Assembly: GCF_000819845.1 (NCBI RefSeq)
Contig: NZ_CDCG01000026.1
Location: forward strand, 152,130 to 216,129
Reading direction: 5' to 3'
Source: Aeromonas enteropelogenes
GTDB taxonomy: Bacteria > Pseudomonadota > Gammaproteobacteria > Enterobacterales > Aeromonadaceae
DNA: 64,000 bases
This document shows positions 8,692 to 18,400 of this stretch, piece by piece; position 1 is the stretch's first letter; every line of letters begins with the position of its first letter. Made by a program: the position numbers and the translations under genes. The notes beneath the pieces were generated by a model that saw nothing but the letters and a program-made list of their open reading frames with translations, was not told where the DNA came from and searched no databases.

Positions 8692-9208
8692 CCGAACAAA
8701 ACCAGCAAGCTACCATAGCCGCGCAGAAACGCTAACTTCTGTCGCAAGTGATGACTCTGTCAGTGCCAGCACGTCGTGCTTGCCCGGCGCCCCCCTGCCC
8801 ATAACCGGTATGATTTCTGTCATGGAGGATGCAAAAAATATTTTCCACGCCCTTCAAGACGCACCGCAGAAATAGATACTGATAACTCAGCTAACAACCA
8901 TAAATGAGCAAAGCTTTATTCTGAAAAATATAAATAACACCACTTATTAAACTTTCTAATTAATCATCAGGCTCTATATTCAAATAATGACTAGCGTATA
9001 TAAAAGGGGGATATTTGATATTCATCAAAATGTGAGACACACCAAAGCAGCCATGTAATGCATTGATACACAATGTCATTTAATTGCCTTGTTTTTATAA
9101 ATAGTTAGCTGGTTAAGCTTGGGGACAGCTAGTGAATTTAAAAATGCCCCGCTGAAAATAACACCCTATGAGATAAATCCGACTTCACTTTCACCGTGAG
9201 AGCCCGCT
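8692..9208. other. 517-bp AT-rich intergenic region
   Basis: Divergent promoter region between azlC (minus) and the AI-2E permease gene (plus), markedly more AT-rich than its surroundings. It contains the FNR box at 9015-9028. A short run of codons at 8809-8875 could encode about 21 residues but has no ribosome site, so I do not call it. Confidence 0.6.
9015..9028 (+). promoter_or_regulatory. FNR binding site
   Basis: TTGAT-ATTC-ATCAA is an exact match to the palindromic FNR consensus TTGAT-N4-ATCAA. A plausible -10 (TGTAAT, 9054-9059) places the site about 42-45 bp upstream of a start near 9064-9066, the classic position for activation by FNR under anaerobiosis. The regulated transcript would be the five-gene transport row from 9209. 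Confidence 0.8.
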
Positions 9209-10339
9209 ATGCAATACGATACCAACCCGGAACTGGAACGCCGCTTGTTTAACAAGTTGCTGGATGTACTTATCAAGGCGGGACTGATCCTGGCCCTGGT
9301 TATCATCTGCTACGGGATCTTCTCTCCCTTCCTGACCCTGATGCTGTGGGCCCTGATCCTGGCCGTGACCCTCTATCCCGCTCACCAGCGCCTGGCGGCA
9401 CGACTGGGCAATCGCCAGGGCCGGGCGGCGACCCTGCTGGTACTGGGAGGCATAGCCCTGATCGTGGTGCCCACGGCGATATTGACCAGCTCGCTGGCCG
9501 ACACCATCACAAGCCTCATCCACGACATGAGGAACAACACCCTGCAACTTCCCCTGCCCAAGGAGTCGGTGGCGGGCTGGCCTGTCATAGGTGACAAGCT
9601 CTATGCCGCCTGGCACATGGCGGCGACCGATCTGCCCGCCTTTATCCAGAGCATGCAGCCCAAGATTGGCAACATCGCCAAGACGGCGCTCGGCATGGTG
9701 GCCAGCATGGGGACCGGCATACTGCAGTTCATCCTCTCCTTCGCCATCGCCGGCATCATCATGGCTTACGGCATGCCGGGCCATCAGAGCGCCAAGGCCA
9801 TCTCCACCCGCGTCATGGGCGATGCCCGGGGTGACGAATTCGCCACCCTCTGTACCGCGACCATCCGCGCCGTAGCCATGGGGGTGATCGGGGTCGCCTT
9901 TATCCAGGCCATCCTGCTGGGTCTCTCGGTCGCCATCGCCGGCATCCCGGCACCCGGCCTCATCGCCCTGGTTGCCCTGATCCTCGGTATCGCCCAGATC
10001 CCGGCCGCGGTGATCTTCATCCCCGCCGTCATTTACATCTGGAGTAGCGGCGACTACGCCACCGTGCCGGCCATCATCTACACCGTGATGCTGGTAGCCT
10101 CCGGCCTGGCTGACAACGTGCTCAAGCCCATCCTGCTGGGACGCGGTGTCGACGCCCCCATGCCGATCATTTTGCTGGGCGCCTTGGGCGGCATGGTATC
10201 GAGCGGCATCCTCGGCATGTTTGTCGGTGCCACTCTGCTCGCCATCGGCTATCAGGTCTTCATGTCCTGGGTGGCCGGGCACCATCTCGCCCCCCAGGGC
10301 AGCGACAACCAAGCCGCAGAGCCGCAAGATGCCCCCTAA
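9209..10339 (+). CDS. AI-2E family transporter (PerM/YdiK-like permease)
   Basis: 376 aa. Two membrane segments near residues 20-60, a third near 80-95, a soluble loop, then a cluster of membrane segments from about residue 160, with the family region PAPGLIALVALILGIAQIP and the C-terminal LLGALGGMVSSGILGMFVGA. This fits the UPF0118/AI-2E exporter family, whose substrates are diverse and mostly unknown. First gene of an apparent operon headed by an FNR box. Its 3' end overlaps the next start by 11 bp. Confidence 0.85.
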   Translation: MQYDTNPELERRLFNKLLDVLIKAGLILALVIICYGIFSPFLTLMLWALILAVTLYPAHQRLAARLGNRQGRAATLLVLGGIALIVVPTAILTSSLADTITSLIHDMRNNTLQLPLPKESVAGWPVIGDKLYAAWHMAATDLPAFIQSMQPKIGNIAKTALGMVASMGTGILQFILSFAIAGIIMAYGMPGHQSAKAISTRVMGDARGDEFATLCTATIRAVAMGVIGVAFIQAILLGLSVAIAGIPAPGLIALVALILGIAQIPAAVIFIPAVIYIWSSGDYATVPAIIYTVMLVASGLADNVLKPILLGRGVDAPMPIILLGALGGMVSSGILGMFVGATLLAIGYQVFMSWVAGHHLAPQGSDNQAAEPQDAP

Positions 10340-11858
10340 GCCAAGTCGTCACCTTCATCACAGGGCGCCCCTCGGGGTCGCCCTGTTCGGCAGCCTGCTG
10401 CTGAGCGCCTGTACCACCCTGGGGCCGGACTATGTCAAACCCGGGGGAGGCGCCGCCGACACCTGGCAGGGGGGCTCCCTCGGCCAGGTCAAAGGAAACT
10501 CGTTTGTCGACACCAACGACCAGTGGTGGACCCAGTTCCAGGATCCCGTGCTCGACGCCCTGGTGCAGGAAGCGCTCAGCAAGAACCACAGCGTACGCGC
10601 CACCGGCCTGCGCATCCTGGAGGCCAGGGCCCAGCTCGGCATCGCAGATGCCAGCCGCTATCCCCAGTTGCAGCAGGTCAGCGGCAGCGCCATGCCGGTC
10701 GGCCAGGTGCGGGATGGTCCCAACACCGATTTCGTGAGCTACAACCTTGGGGCCAACCTCGGCTGGGAGATCGATTTCTGGGGCAAATTCCAGCGCAGCA
10801 TTGAAGCGGCCGATGCCAGCTACTTTGCGACCCTGGCCCAGTACGACGATATCCAGGTCCTGATGGCCGCCCAGGTCGCCACTCTCTACGTCAACATCCG
10901 CACCCTGGAGGCGCGGCTGCAGATCTCCCGGGAGAACGCCCGCCTGCAACAGCGCAGTCTGGAGATCACCCAGAAGCAGTTTCGCAGCGGCAACAGTGAC
11001 GAGCTGGACGTGCAGCAGGCCAAGACCCAGTACCTGAGCACCCTCTCCGGGATCCCGGCGCTGGAGGCCAGTCTGCGGCAGAGCCAGAATGCCCTGAGCA
11101 CCTTGCTGGCTCGCGCCCCCGGCCCCCTGCCCGAGATGAGCGACAACACTGGCAAAATCCCGCACGCCAGCCTGCAGCTGGCCAGCGAGCTGCCGGCAGA
11201 TCTGATCCGCCGTCGCCCCGATGTGCGCAGTGCCGAGCGACTGATGGCGGCCCAGTCGGCCCTGATCGGCGTCAGCGAAGCCGAGCTCTACCCCTCCCTG
11301 ACCTTGCTGGGATCCCTCGGCCTCTCGGCCACCTCACTCTCCGGCAGCAGTACCACCCTGGATTGGGGAATAGGACCAAGCTTCAAATGGAATGTGTTTG
11401 ACCATGGCCTGCTCAGCAATGCCGTGCTGGTGCAGGATGCGCGCTTCCAGCAGCTCAAGGAGAGCTACCAGAACACCCTGCTGACTGCGGCCCGCGAGAT
11501 CGACGACGCCGCCATCGGCTTTGCCAAAAACGAAGAGCAGATAGGGCTGCTGGAGCAGACGGAGCAGGCCGCCCGCCGCTCCCTCGAGATAGCCAATATC
11601 CGCTACCGTGAGGGCATGGCCGACTTCCAGCGGGTGCTCGATTCCCAGCGTGCCCTGTTCAGTCAGCAGGAGCGACTGGTCAGCAGCCGCGGCAACGTGA
11701 TGCTCAGCCTGATCTCCCTCTACAAGGCGATGGGAGGCGGTTGGCAGCAGGGACGCACTCGTCCCCTGCTCGACGAGCAGAGCCGCCAGGAGATGCAATC
11801 GCGCAGCGACTGGGGCCCCATGCTGACCGATCCCCTGCCCGCCGCCCGTGCCCCCTAA
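10329..11858 (+). CDS. Outer-membrane efflux lipoprotein, NodT/OprM family
   Basis: 509 aa. A short basic N terminus and hydrophobic stretch lead to the lipobox LLSAC with Cys-28 as acylation site. Two copies of the outer-membrane efflux protein repeat follow, with the pattern SELPADLIRRRPDVRSAE and long amphipathic helices. It should form the trimeric TolC-like exit duct. I use the ATG at 10329, which overlaps the stop of the upstream gene (coupled translation) and gives a proper lipoprotein signal. It works with the HlyD adaptor encoded next. Confidence 0.9.
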   Translation: MPPKPSRHLHHRAPLGVALFGSLLLSACTTLGPDYVKPGGGAADTWQGGSLGQVKGNSFVDTNDQWWTQFQDPVLDALVQEALSKNHSVRATGLRILEARAQLGIADASRYPQLQQVSGSAMPVGQVRDGPNTDFVSYNLGANLGWEIDFWGKFQRSIEAADASYFATLAQYDDIQVLMAAQVATLYVNIRTLEARLQISRENARLQQRSLEITQKQFRSGNSDELDVQQAKTQYLSTLSGIPALEASLRQSQNALSTLLARAPGPLPEMSDNTGKIPHASLQLASELPADLIRRRPDVRSAERLMAAQSALIGVSEAELYPSLTLLGSLGLSATSLSGSSTTLDWGIGPSFKWNVFDHGLLSNAVLVQDARFQQLKESYQNTLLTAAREIDDAAIGFAKNEEQIGLLEQTEQAARRSLEIANIRYREGMADFQRVLDSQRALFSQQERLVSSRGNVMLSLISLYKAMGGGWQQGRTRPLLDEQSRQEMQSRSDWGPMLTDPLPAARAP

Positions 11859-11876
11859 TGTGATGACGAGAAGACC

Positions 11877-13004
11877 ATGAGCCAAGATCCCCAGCCTTCC
11901 CAACCCACTCCGTCTGCTCCCCCTGCCCCTGCGGGCAAGGGGAGCCGCGTCGCGACCCAGCTGCTGCTCGCCCTCATCGGCCTTAGCCTGCTCTGGTATT
12001 TTGCCGCCGATCGCCTGACTCCCTACAGCTCACAGGCCAGGGTGCAGGCCTTCGTGGTCCCCATCGCCGCCCAGGTCTCCGGCCAGGTGCAGCAGGTGCT
12101 GGTGAAGAACAATGACGACGTGGCCCAGGGCCAGCCCCTGTTCGAGATCGATCCGAGCCAGTACCAGATAGCGCTGCAACGGGCCAGATCCGATTACGAC
12201 TCGGTGCTGCGTTCGGTCAACGCCGCCTCGGCCGGTGTCACCGCCGCCGAGGCCTCGCTCCAGGCCGCCAAGGCCAACCGCCTCAAGGCCGAACAGGATG
12301 CCAATCGCCAGGAGCGGCTCTATGCCGAGGATCCGGGCGCCATCTCGGTGCGCCGCCTCGAAGTGGCCCGCGCCACAAGGGTACAGGCCCAGAGCCAGGT
12401 CAAGGCGGCCGAGGCCAGCCTGATCCAGGCCAAAGAGGCCGCCGGCAACAGCGGTGACAAGAACTCCCAGCTGATGAGTGCCCGTTCCGCCATCGAAAAG
12501 GCCGAGCTGGATCTCGCCCACACCAGGGTGCTCGCCCCCTCCCGCGGGCTGGTGACGGATCTGCGTACCGACGTCGGCCAGTTTGTCTCGGCAGGGGCTC
12601 CCGCCATGACGCTGATCGCCATCCACGACGTCTGGATCAGCGCCGACATGACGGAGAACAACCTGGGCAATCTGAAACCGGGCGACGAGGTCGCCATCGT
12701 GCTGGATGTGATGCCGGGTCAGGTGTTCAAAGGGCGGATCCGCAGCCTGGGCAACGGGGTCAGTGCCGGCAACCAGACGGCAGCGGGCAGCCTGCCCACA
12801 GTGCAGAACAACCGCGACTGGCTGCGCCAGGCCCAGCGCTTCCCGGTGGCCATCGAGTTCGACAAGGAAGAGCTGTCACGGTTGCAGGGGATCCGGGTCG
12901 GCGGCCAGGCCGAAGTACTGGTCTACAGTGGCGACAACTGGCTGATGAACGGCCTGGGAGCCCTCTTCATCAGGCTGATGAGCCTGCTCTCCTATCTCTA
13001 TTGA
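11877..13004 (+). CDS. HlyD/EmrA-type membrane fusion protein
   Basis: 375 aa. One N-terminal membrane anchor (about residues 28-45) is followed by a biotinyl-lipoyl-like half (VVPIAAQVSGQVQQVLVKNNDDVAQGQPLFEID). A long Ala/Gln-rich coiled-coil hairpin (about 95-200) and the second half with THTR-like LAHTRVLAPSRG come next. This periplasmic adaptor would join an inner-membrane partner to the NodT duct. The gap to the upstream gene is 18 bp. The partner is probably the DUF2955 protein, as in AaeA/AaeB-like pairs. Confidence 0.88.
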   Translation: MSQDPQPSQPTPSAPPAPAGKGSRVATQLLLALIGLSLLWYFAADRLTPYSSQARVQAFVVPIAAQVSGQVQQVLVKNNDDVAQGQPLFEIDPSQYQIALQRARSDYDSVLRSVNAASAGVTAAEASLQAAKANRLKAEQDANRQERLYAEDPGAISVRRLEVARATRVQAQSQVKAAEASLIQAKEAAGNSGDKNSQLMSARSAIEKAELDLAHTRVLAPSRGLVTDLRTDVGQFVSAGAPAMTLIAIHDVWISADMTENNLGNLKPGDEVAIVLDVMPGQVFKGRIRSLGNGVSAGNQTAAGSLPTVQNNRDWLRQAQRFPVAIEFDKEELSRLQGIRVGGQAEVLVYSGDNWLMNGLGALFIRLMSLLSYLY

Positions 13005-13038
13005 GCGTGCCCGTCATGAACCAGCGAGGAAGAGGCTG

Positions 13039-14070
13039 ATGCACAGGGCCGACAAGGCAATCCTCAGGCTGACCCTGGGCATGGGGCTGTGCATCCTCAT
13101 CACCTATGGCCTGGCGCTGCCCCTGCCACACCTCAGCAGCCTGGTGGTGATCATGCTGCTGTGCAAGCCGGGCCCGCCACTCTCCACCATGAAGGGGTTG
13201 ATGATAGGGGGCGCACTCATGGTGCTGATGGGCACTGGCGTGCTGATGGTGCCCCTGCTCCAGCACTATGGCACCAGCGCCATGCTGCTGATCGCCCTGC
13301 TGCTGTTCGGCCTCTTCTATCTGGGGCTGAAAAACGGCAACCCGCTGCTGTTGCTGCTCGTGGCCACCCTCACCCTGATCCCGGTGGCAGGCACGGCAAG
13401 CCAGGCCCTCGCCTTCGTGGTGATCCAGGCGCTGGCGATCGGCATCATACTGGGCGCCTTCATCAGCTCGGTCTCCCACAACCTGTTTCCGGATGAGGGG
13501 GCCCCCCTCCCCAAACCCGAACACCTCAGTCCGGACAATGCTGGCTGGGTGGCGCTACGCGCCGTCATCATAGTGCTGCCCGTGCTGGTGATGGCGCTGC
13601 AGGATCCGGCCCACTATCTGGCCGCCATTATGAAGACGGTGGCGCTGAGCCAGCAGGCCTGCACCACCCAGGCGCGCAACGCCGGCAAGGAGCTGGTGGG
13701 CTCGACCCTGATGGGCGCCCTGATCGCGGCTCTCGCCTGGTTCGGCCTGGCCCTGCTGCCCAGCCTCTGGATGTTGATGCTATGGGTCATGCTGATCTGC
13801 CTCTGGCTCGGCCGTCGGTTGTTCCGGATAGTGCCGAGCCGTCTGCCCGCCTCCTTCTGGAGCAACGCCCTGATGACGGTGATCATCCTGCTGGGGCCGG
13901 CGATCCAAGACAGCGCCAACGGCAAGGATGTGATGCAGGCCTCCCTGTTCCGGCTCGCCCTGTTCATCCTGGTCTCCTGTTACGCCTGGGGCGCCATCTG
14001 GGTGCTGGAGCGCTGGCGGGCGGGGCGCAGAAACGGGATCTCTATGATCCCCGGGGAGCCTCACCCATGA
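13039..14070 (+). CDS. DUF2955 membrane protein (FUSC/AaeB-like)
   Basis: 343 aa with two blocks of closely spaced membrane segments (about residues 8-150 and 185-325) separated by a short hydrophilic stretch. This duplicated layout resembles the FUSC/AaeB aromatic-acid exporters and the DUF2955 family usually found beside HlyD adaptors. A GAAGAGG ribosome site precedes the ATG. Inferred to be the inner-membrane component of the tripartite exporter; substrate unknown. Confidence 0.78.
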   Translation: MHRADKAILRLTLGMGLCILITYGLALPLPHLSSLVVIMLLCKPGPPLSTMKGLMIGGALMVLMGTGVLMVPLLQHYGTSAMLLIALLLFGLFYLGLKNGNPLLLLLVATLTLIPVAGTASQALAFVVIQALAIGIILGAFISSVSHNLFPDEGAPLPKPEHLSPDNAGWVALRAVIIVLPVLVMALQDPAHYLAAIMKTVALSQQACTTQARNAGKELVGSTLMGALIAALAWFGLALLPSLWMLMLWVMLICLWLGRRLFRIVPSRLPASFWSNALMTVIILLGPAIQDSANGKDVMQASLFRLALFILVSCYAWGAIWVLERWRAGRRNGISMIPGEPHP

Positions 14071-14146
14071 CGATGATGTCACTACTGGCGGGCCCGATAC
14101 CCGGGACCGCCATCCCGTTTGATCCAACCAACCATGAGGGCCACCC

Positions 14147-14593
14147 ATGATGCTGATGAACCTGCTGGTGGGATTGCCTACCATGCTGATCTGCCTTGTC
14201 CTGCAAGCCAGCCTGACCTTTCGGGCGGTGCGTTTTTATATCAACCAGGTCCACAACAACCCCACCCCGGGCTGGCTGGGCCGTGGCGTCGGCCCCCTGC
14301 TGGTGGTGATGGTCCTGCTGATGCTGGGGAATTTCATCCAGATCATGATCTGGGGCCTGCTGTTTCTCGGCCTTGGCCAGTTCGATCAGATCTATGAGGC
14401 CGTCTACCACTCCGGGGTCAACTTCACCTCACTCGGCTATGGCGACATAGTGATGCAGCAGCAGTGGAAGATGCTGGGACCGCTGGAGGCGGCCAATGGC
14501 GTGCTGATGTTCGGCATGACGGGGGCGGCCCTGATGGCCGTGCTGCAAGCGCTGATCAAGACCCAGCTCAACAACGGCAACCGGTTGAAGTAA
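14147..14593 (+). CDS. Small two-helix K+-channel-like protein
   Basis: 148 aa. One N-terminal hydrophobic helix and a pore module of two membrane segments (about residues 50-75 and 113-135) flank a re-entrant loop with the potassium filter TSLGYGD (residues 94-100). This is the Ion_trans_2 architecture without any RCK domain. It is the last gene in the transport row, 76 bp after the DUF2955 gene. Its place in an efflux operon is unusual; it could balance charge, but that is inference. Confidence 0.8.
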   Translation: MMLMNLLVGLPTMLICLVLQASLTFRAVRFYINQVHNNPTPGWLGRGVGPLLVVMVLLMLGNFIQIMIWGLLFLGLGQFDQIYEAVYHSGVNFTSLGYGDIVMQQQWKMLGPLEAANGVLMFGMTGAALMAVLQALIKTQLNNGNRLK

Positions 14594-14618
14594 GGCTGTT
14601 TTTCAATAAAAAATGGCA

Positions 14619-14654
14619 ATAAAAAACGGCAGACCCAGGGTCTGCCGTTTTTGT
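14619..14654. terminator. Bidirectional terminator
   Basis: 12-bp inverted repeat AACGGCAGACCC / GGGTCTGCCGTT with A-run before and T-run after, between convergent genes (channel gene and L,D-transpeptidase gene). Confidence 0.9.
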
Positions 14655-14677
14655 ATTTTTATCTGTCTCTACCCGAA

Positions 14678-15154
14678 TCAGGGCTCGATGACGATGGGCG
14701 TACCGGGTTCGATGGCATCCCAGATCTCATCCAGATCGTGGTTCAGCATGGCGATGCAGCCGTTGGTCCAGTTGGAGGGCTGTACTCTAACGTTGCCCAC
14801 GTTGTTGCGCTGACCGTGGATCATGATCATGCCACCAGGATTGACCCCCAGCTCATTGGCACGCTGGATGTCCTGCAGGTTCGGGTAGTTGATATGAATG
14901 GCCTTGTAGAAGCCGGAGTTGGTCTTCTTGTAGTCCAGGGTGTAGCGCCCTTCCGGTGTGCGCTGATCCCCTTCCCGCTGCTTGTGTCCCATGGGAGCCG
15001 GCCCCAGGGCAATCCAGTATCGTTTCACCTCCTTGCCATCCTTCATCAGGGTCAGGCTATAGGTGGATTTCTTCACCACCACCATGTCGGCAGACAGGGT
15101 GGCAAAACTCAATGCGGGCCAAAGCCCCAACAGACACAGCAATACGGCTCTCAT
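14678..15154 (-). CDS. Periplasmic L,D-transpeptidase (YkuD domain)
   Basis: 158 aa. Signal peptide at residues 1-18 (start at 15154, GAGGG ribosome site). The YkuD domain follows, with MIMIHG (His-113) and the catalytic cysteine in TNGCIAM (Cys-133). Most family members have SxGCxR; here the residue after GCI is Ala, as in the YafK/DpaA (LdtF) branch with its GCxAM motif. That branch cleaves the Lpp-peptidoglycan link rather than forming crosslinks, so an amidase-like role is possible. An in-frame ATG pair at 15202-15205 would give a longer but unlikely start. Confidence 0.84.
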   Translation of the reverse strand: MRAVLLCLLGLWPALSFATLSADMVVVKKSTYSLTLMKDGKEVKRYWIALGPAPMGHKQREGDQRTPEGRYTLDYKKTNSGFYKAIHINYPNLQDIQRANELGVNPGGMIMIHGQRNNVGNVRVQPSNWTNGCIAMLNHDLDEIWDAIEPGTPIVIEP

Positions 15155-15434
15155 TCCATCCCTCGGCAAGCCTCTGGTGCGGGCTTTTGCGTTTGATCTC
15201 ATCATCTGAATCTCGCCAGCCAACTGGCAAGCGAGCGCCATGATATTGGATCGCCATCAATACTCAATATGTCAGATAAACATATCTTGCGTCCCCGCTG
15301 TGCCTTTCCTTGAGTCGCCTGTTTGTTTTTTATTAATTAATAATTAAAACAACAAGATACGAGTGCAATTCCAGCTAGCCCCCACACCGATGATCGGCGA
15401 AGATAAGGATTCGACTCTTCGACAGGACCCCGCC

Positions 15435-18400
15435 ATGCGCTCTTCGTGCCGTTTCATCCCCCTGCTGCTCTCTCCCCTGCTGTTCTGGCTGCCCGCCAGC
15501 TTCGCCGCCGAGGCACTCTGGCTACGCGAGCCTGCCCTTTCCCCTGATGGCAAGCAACTCGCCTTCACCTGGCAGGGGCGCATCTTCGTCGGCAGCGCCG
15601 ACGGAGGGCCTGCCACTGCGCTGACCGGCGGCGACTACCTGAGCCAGCGACCGATCTGGTCGCCGGATGGCAAGCTGATCGCCTTTGCCGCCAACCTCTA
15701 CGGCAACGAAGACGTCTTCGTGGTGCCCGCCAGCGGCGGGGAGATGGTGCGCCTCACCCGCGACTCGCGCGCCGATCTGCCCCAAGCCTTCAGCCCGGAT
15801 GGCAAGCGCCTGCTGCTGAGCAGCCAGCGCCCCTGGGATTCGAAGGCCGACCACTTCGTCGCCGAAGGGATGCAGGGCAGCGCCCTCTACTGGACGCAGG
15901 TGACTGGCGGCAAGCTGCAGGCCGATCTGCCGCTGCCGGCCACCCTGGCCCGCCCCAACGGGGAGCGACTGGCCTACCAAATGCCGACCATGGATCAGCC
16001 CTTTCGCAAGCACCAGCAATCCTTCGCCGTCTCCCGCCTCTGGCTGTTTGACGGCAAGCAGCACCGGCAACTGACCGAAGACAGGATCGCCGCCAGCGAT
16101 CCGGTCTGGCGCGACGACGGGAACGCCCTTTTCTATCTCAGCGAGCGCAGCGGGGACTTCAACGTCTGGCAACGGGATCTCACCAGCGGCAAGGAGCAGC
16201 AGCTCACCCACTACCAGGGCCATCCGGTGCGGGGGCTCAGTGCCTCCCGCGGTGGCGATCTGGTCTGGTCCTGGCTGGGGGAGATCTATCGACTCGACGC
16301 CGGTAGCACCCAGCCGCGCAAGCTGACCATCGCGCCTCAGGTGGCGACGGAGCCGGATGAACAGAGCCAGTCCCTGACCCATGCCGACGAGGCGCTGGTC
16401 AGCGAGGAGGGCAAGGAGCTGATCCTGGTGAGCGAGGGCAATCTGTTTGCCGTCGATCCGGAGCGGGAGCGGGTACGCCGGCTGACCCGGGATCCCGGCG
16501 AGCAGTCGAGCCCCCTCTACGCCGAGAAGGAGCGCTCGCTTATCTATCTCTCGGAGCAGCAGGGGCCCGCCGCCCTCTATCGCCTGCGCAAGGCGGACCC
16601 GGAGCGCCTCTTCAGCGATCCGGGCAGCCTGCAAGAGAGCCTGCTGCTGGCCATTCCCGGCAAGGGGATCAGTCGGCCCGTACTCTCCCCCGATGGCAAG
16701 CAGCTCGCCTTCGTGGTGGACGGCCAGGCCATCCACCTGCTGGATCTGGCGAGCAACAAGCAGCGCGAACTGGTGCCCGCCAGCTTCAACCCCGCCCGCC
16801 ACGAGGTGGATCTCGCCTTCGCCCCCGACTCCCGCCATCTGGCGCTCACCCTGCGCCCGGACTCGGCCCAGCAGGAGATCGCCGTCATCGACACCGGCGA
16901 TGCCAAGGCCAAGCCGGTCAATGTGAGCCTGAGCGGCTATCAGGAGAGTGCCCCCGCCTGGAGCGAGGATGGCGGCATCCTCTACTGGCAATCGACCAAG
17001 TACGGCGCCCTGGGGGCCGATGGCGAGCCCCTTGGCAACAACCTGCTCGGCATCTACAGCAGTCGCGCCGCCAAGGCCGACTTCCTGGCCGAACAGGCAC
17101 CGCCCAAGGAGGGCTATGGCTTCGAGACCGATCGCCTGGCCCATCGGGAGGCGCTGCAACTGCTGCCCGCCGGCACCCTGCTCGCCAGCCGTCTCGTCAA
17201 TGATCAGCTGACCTATCTGGTGGAAGAGCCCGGCACCGGCGAACAGAGCGAGATCAAGGGCTACACCCTGGATCTGCGCAAGGGAGAGACTCGCCAGCTG
17301 TTTGCCGAGCAGCCCGGTCCCGCCCTGGCCAGCCTCAACAAGGAGGCCACCCTCGCCACCCTGGTGCGGGAGGGAGAGGTAACCCAGGTAGCCCTCGAAT
17401 CTGGCGAAGCCATCAGCGCCCCCTTTGCCCTGCCATCGGACAGCGGCTGGCATGCCCGCATGAATGCCGCCTTCGACCAGATCACCCGGCTCACCCGGGA
17501 GGAGTTCTATCGCGACGACATGAACGGGGTGGACTGGGACGGCTATGTCGCCAGCTACCGCGCCCTGCTGCCCGGCATCAACAATGGCCGCGACTTCGGC
17601 AATCTGCTGGCCGAGCTGGCCGGCGAGCTGAACGTCTCCCACACCTGGGGCTATGGCCCGGCCCCCTTCCCGCGTCTGGCGGATGACACCGCCAGCCTGG
17701 GGGGCTACTGGCAGGAGAGCAAACAGGGGGTGATGCTGACCAGCCTGCTGGCCGGCGGCCCGCTGGATCAGGAGAGCGATATCCGGGCCGGCGCGCGCCT
17801 GCTCGCCATCAACGACACCCCCATCCCGGATCTGGCCGCCCTCGATCAGGCGCTCAACCATCAGGCCGGAACCCGGCTTGCCCTCACCTTCCAGCAGGCG
17901 GGCCAGAAGGAGCCTGACGAGGTGGAGGTGACCGCCATCGATCTGCAGCAGGAGTATGCCCTGCAACTCGATGCCTGGGTCGCCAAGCGGCGCGATCGGG
18001 TGGCGACCCTGAGCAAGGGGCGCGTCGGCTACGTCTATCTGCCGGAGATGAGCAACGCCGTCTACGAGGAGCTGGTGGCACAGGCGCTCGGGCGGCTGCG
18101 CGGCAGCGAGGCCCTGATCGTCGACGTGCGTTTCAACAAGGGGGGCTATCTCGCCAATACCCTGGTGGAGTTTCTCACCGGCAATGGCCGCGCCAAGGGG
18201 ATGGCGGTCAACTGGCCGCGCCTTGGCAAGGGGGCAACGGATGCCGCCACCCGCCAGTGGACCAAACCCTCGGTGGTGCTGGCCAATGCCGGCAGCTACT
18301 CGGAAGGTTCCGCCTTTCCCGAGTATTACCGCGCCCTCAAGATTGGCCCCATCATAGGTGAGCCGGTTCCCGGCACCGGCACCACCGTCTATGCCCATGA

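Noticed and set aside
8809-8875. Possible 21-residue ORF
   Set aside because: Plausible composition but no ribosome site or promoter; cannot be supported.
15522-18398. 958-codon open frame on the minus strand
   Set aside because: Antisense to the tricorn-type protease gene, whose frame has clear blades, PDZ and S41 motifs. The minus frame is Gly/Ala/Gln-rich low-complexity sequence caused by high G+C codon use.
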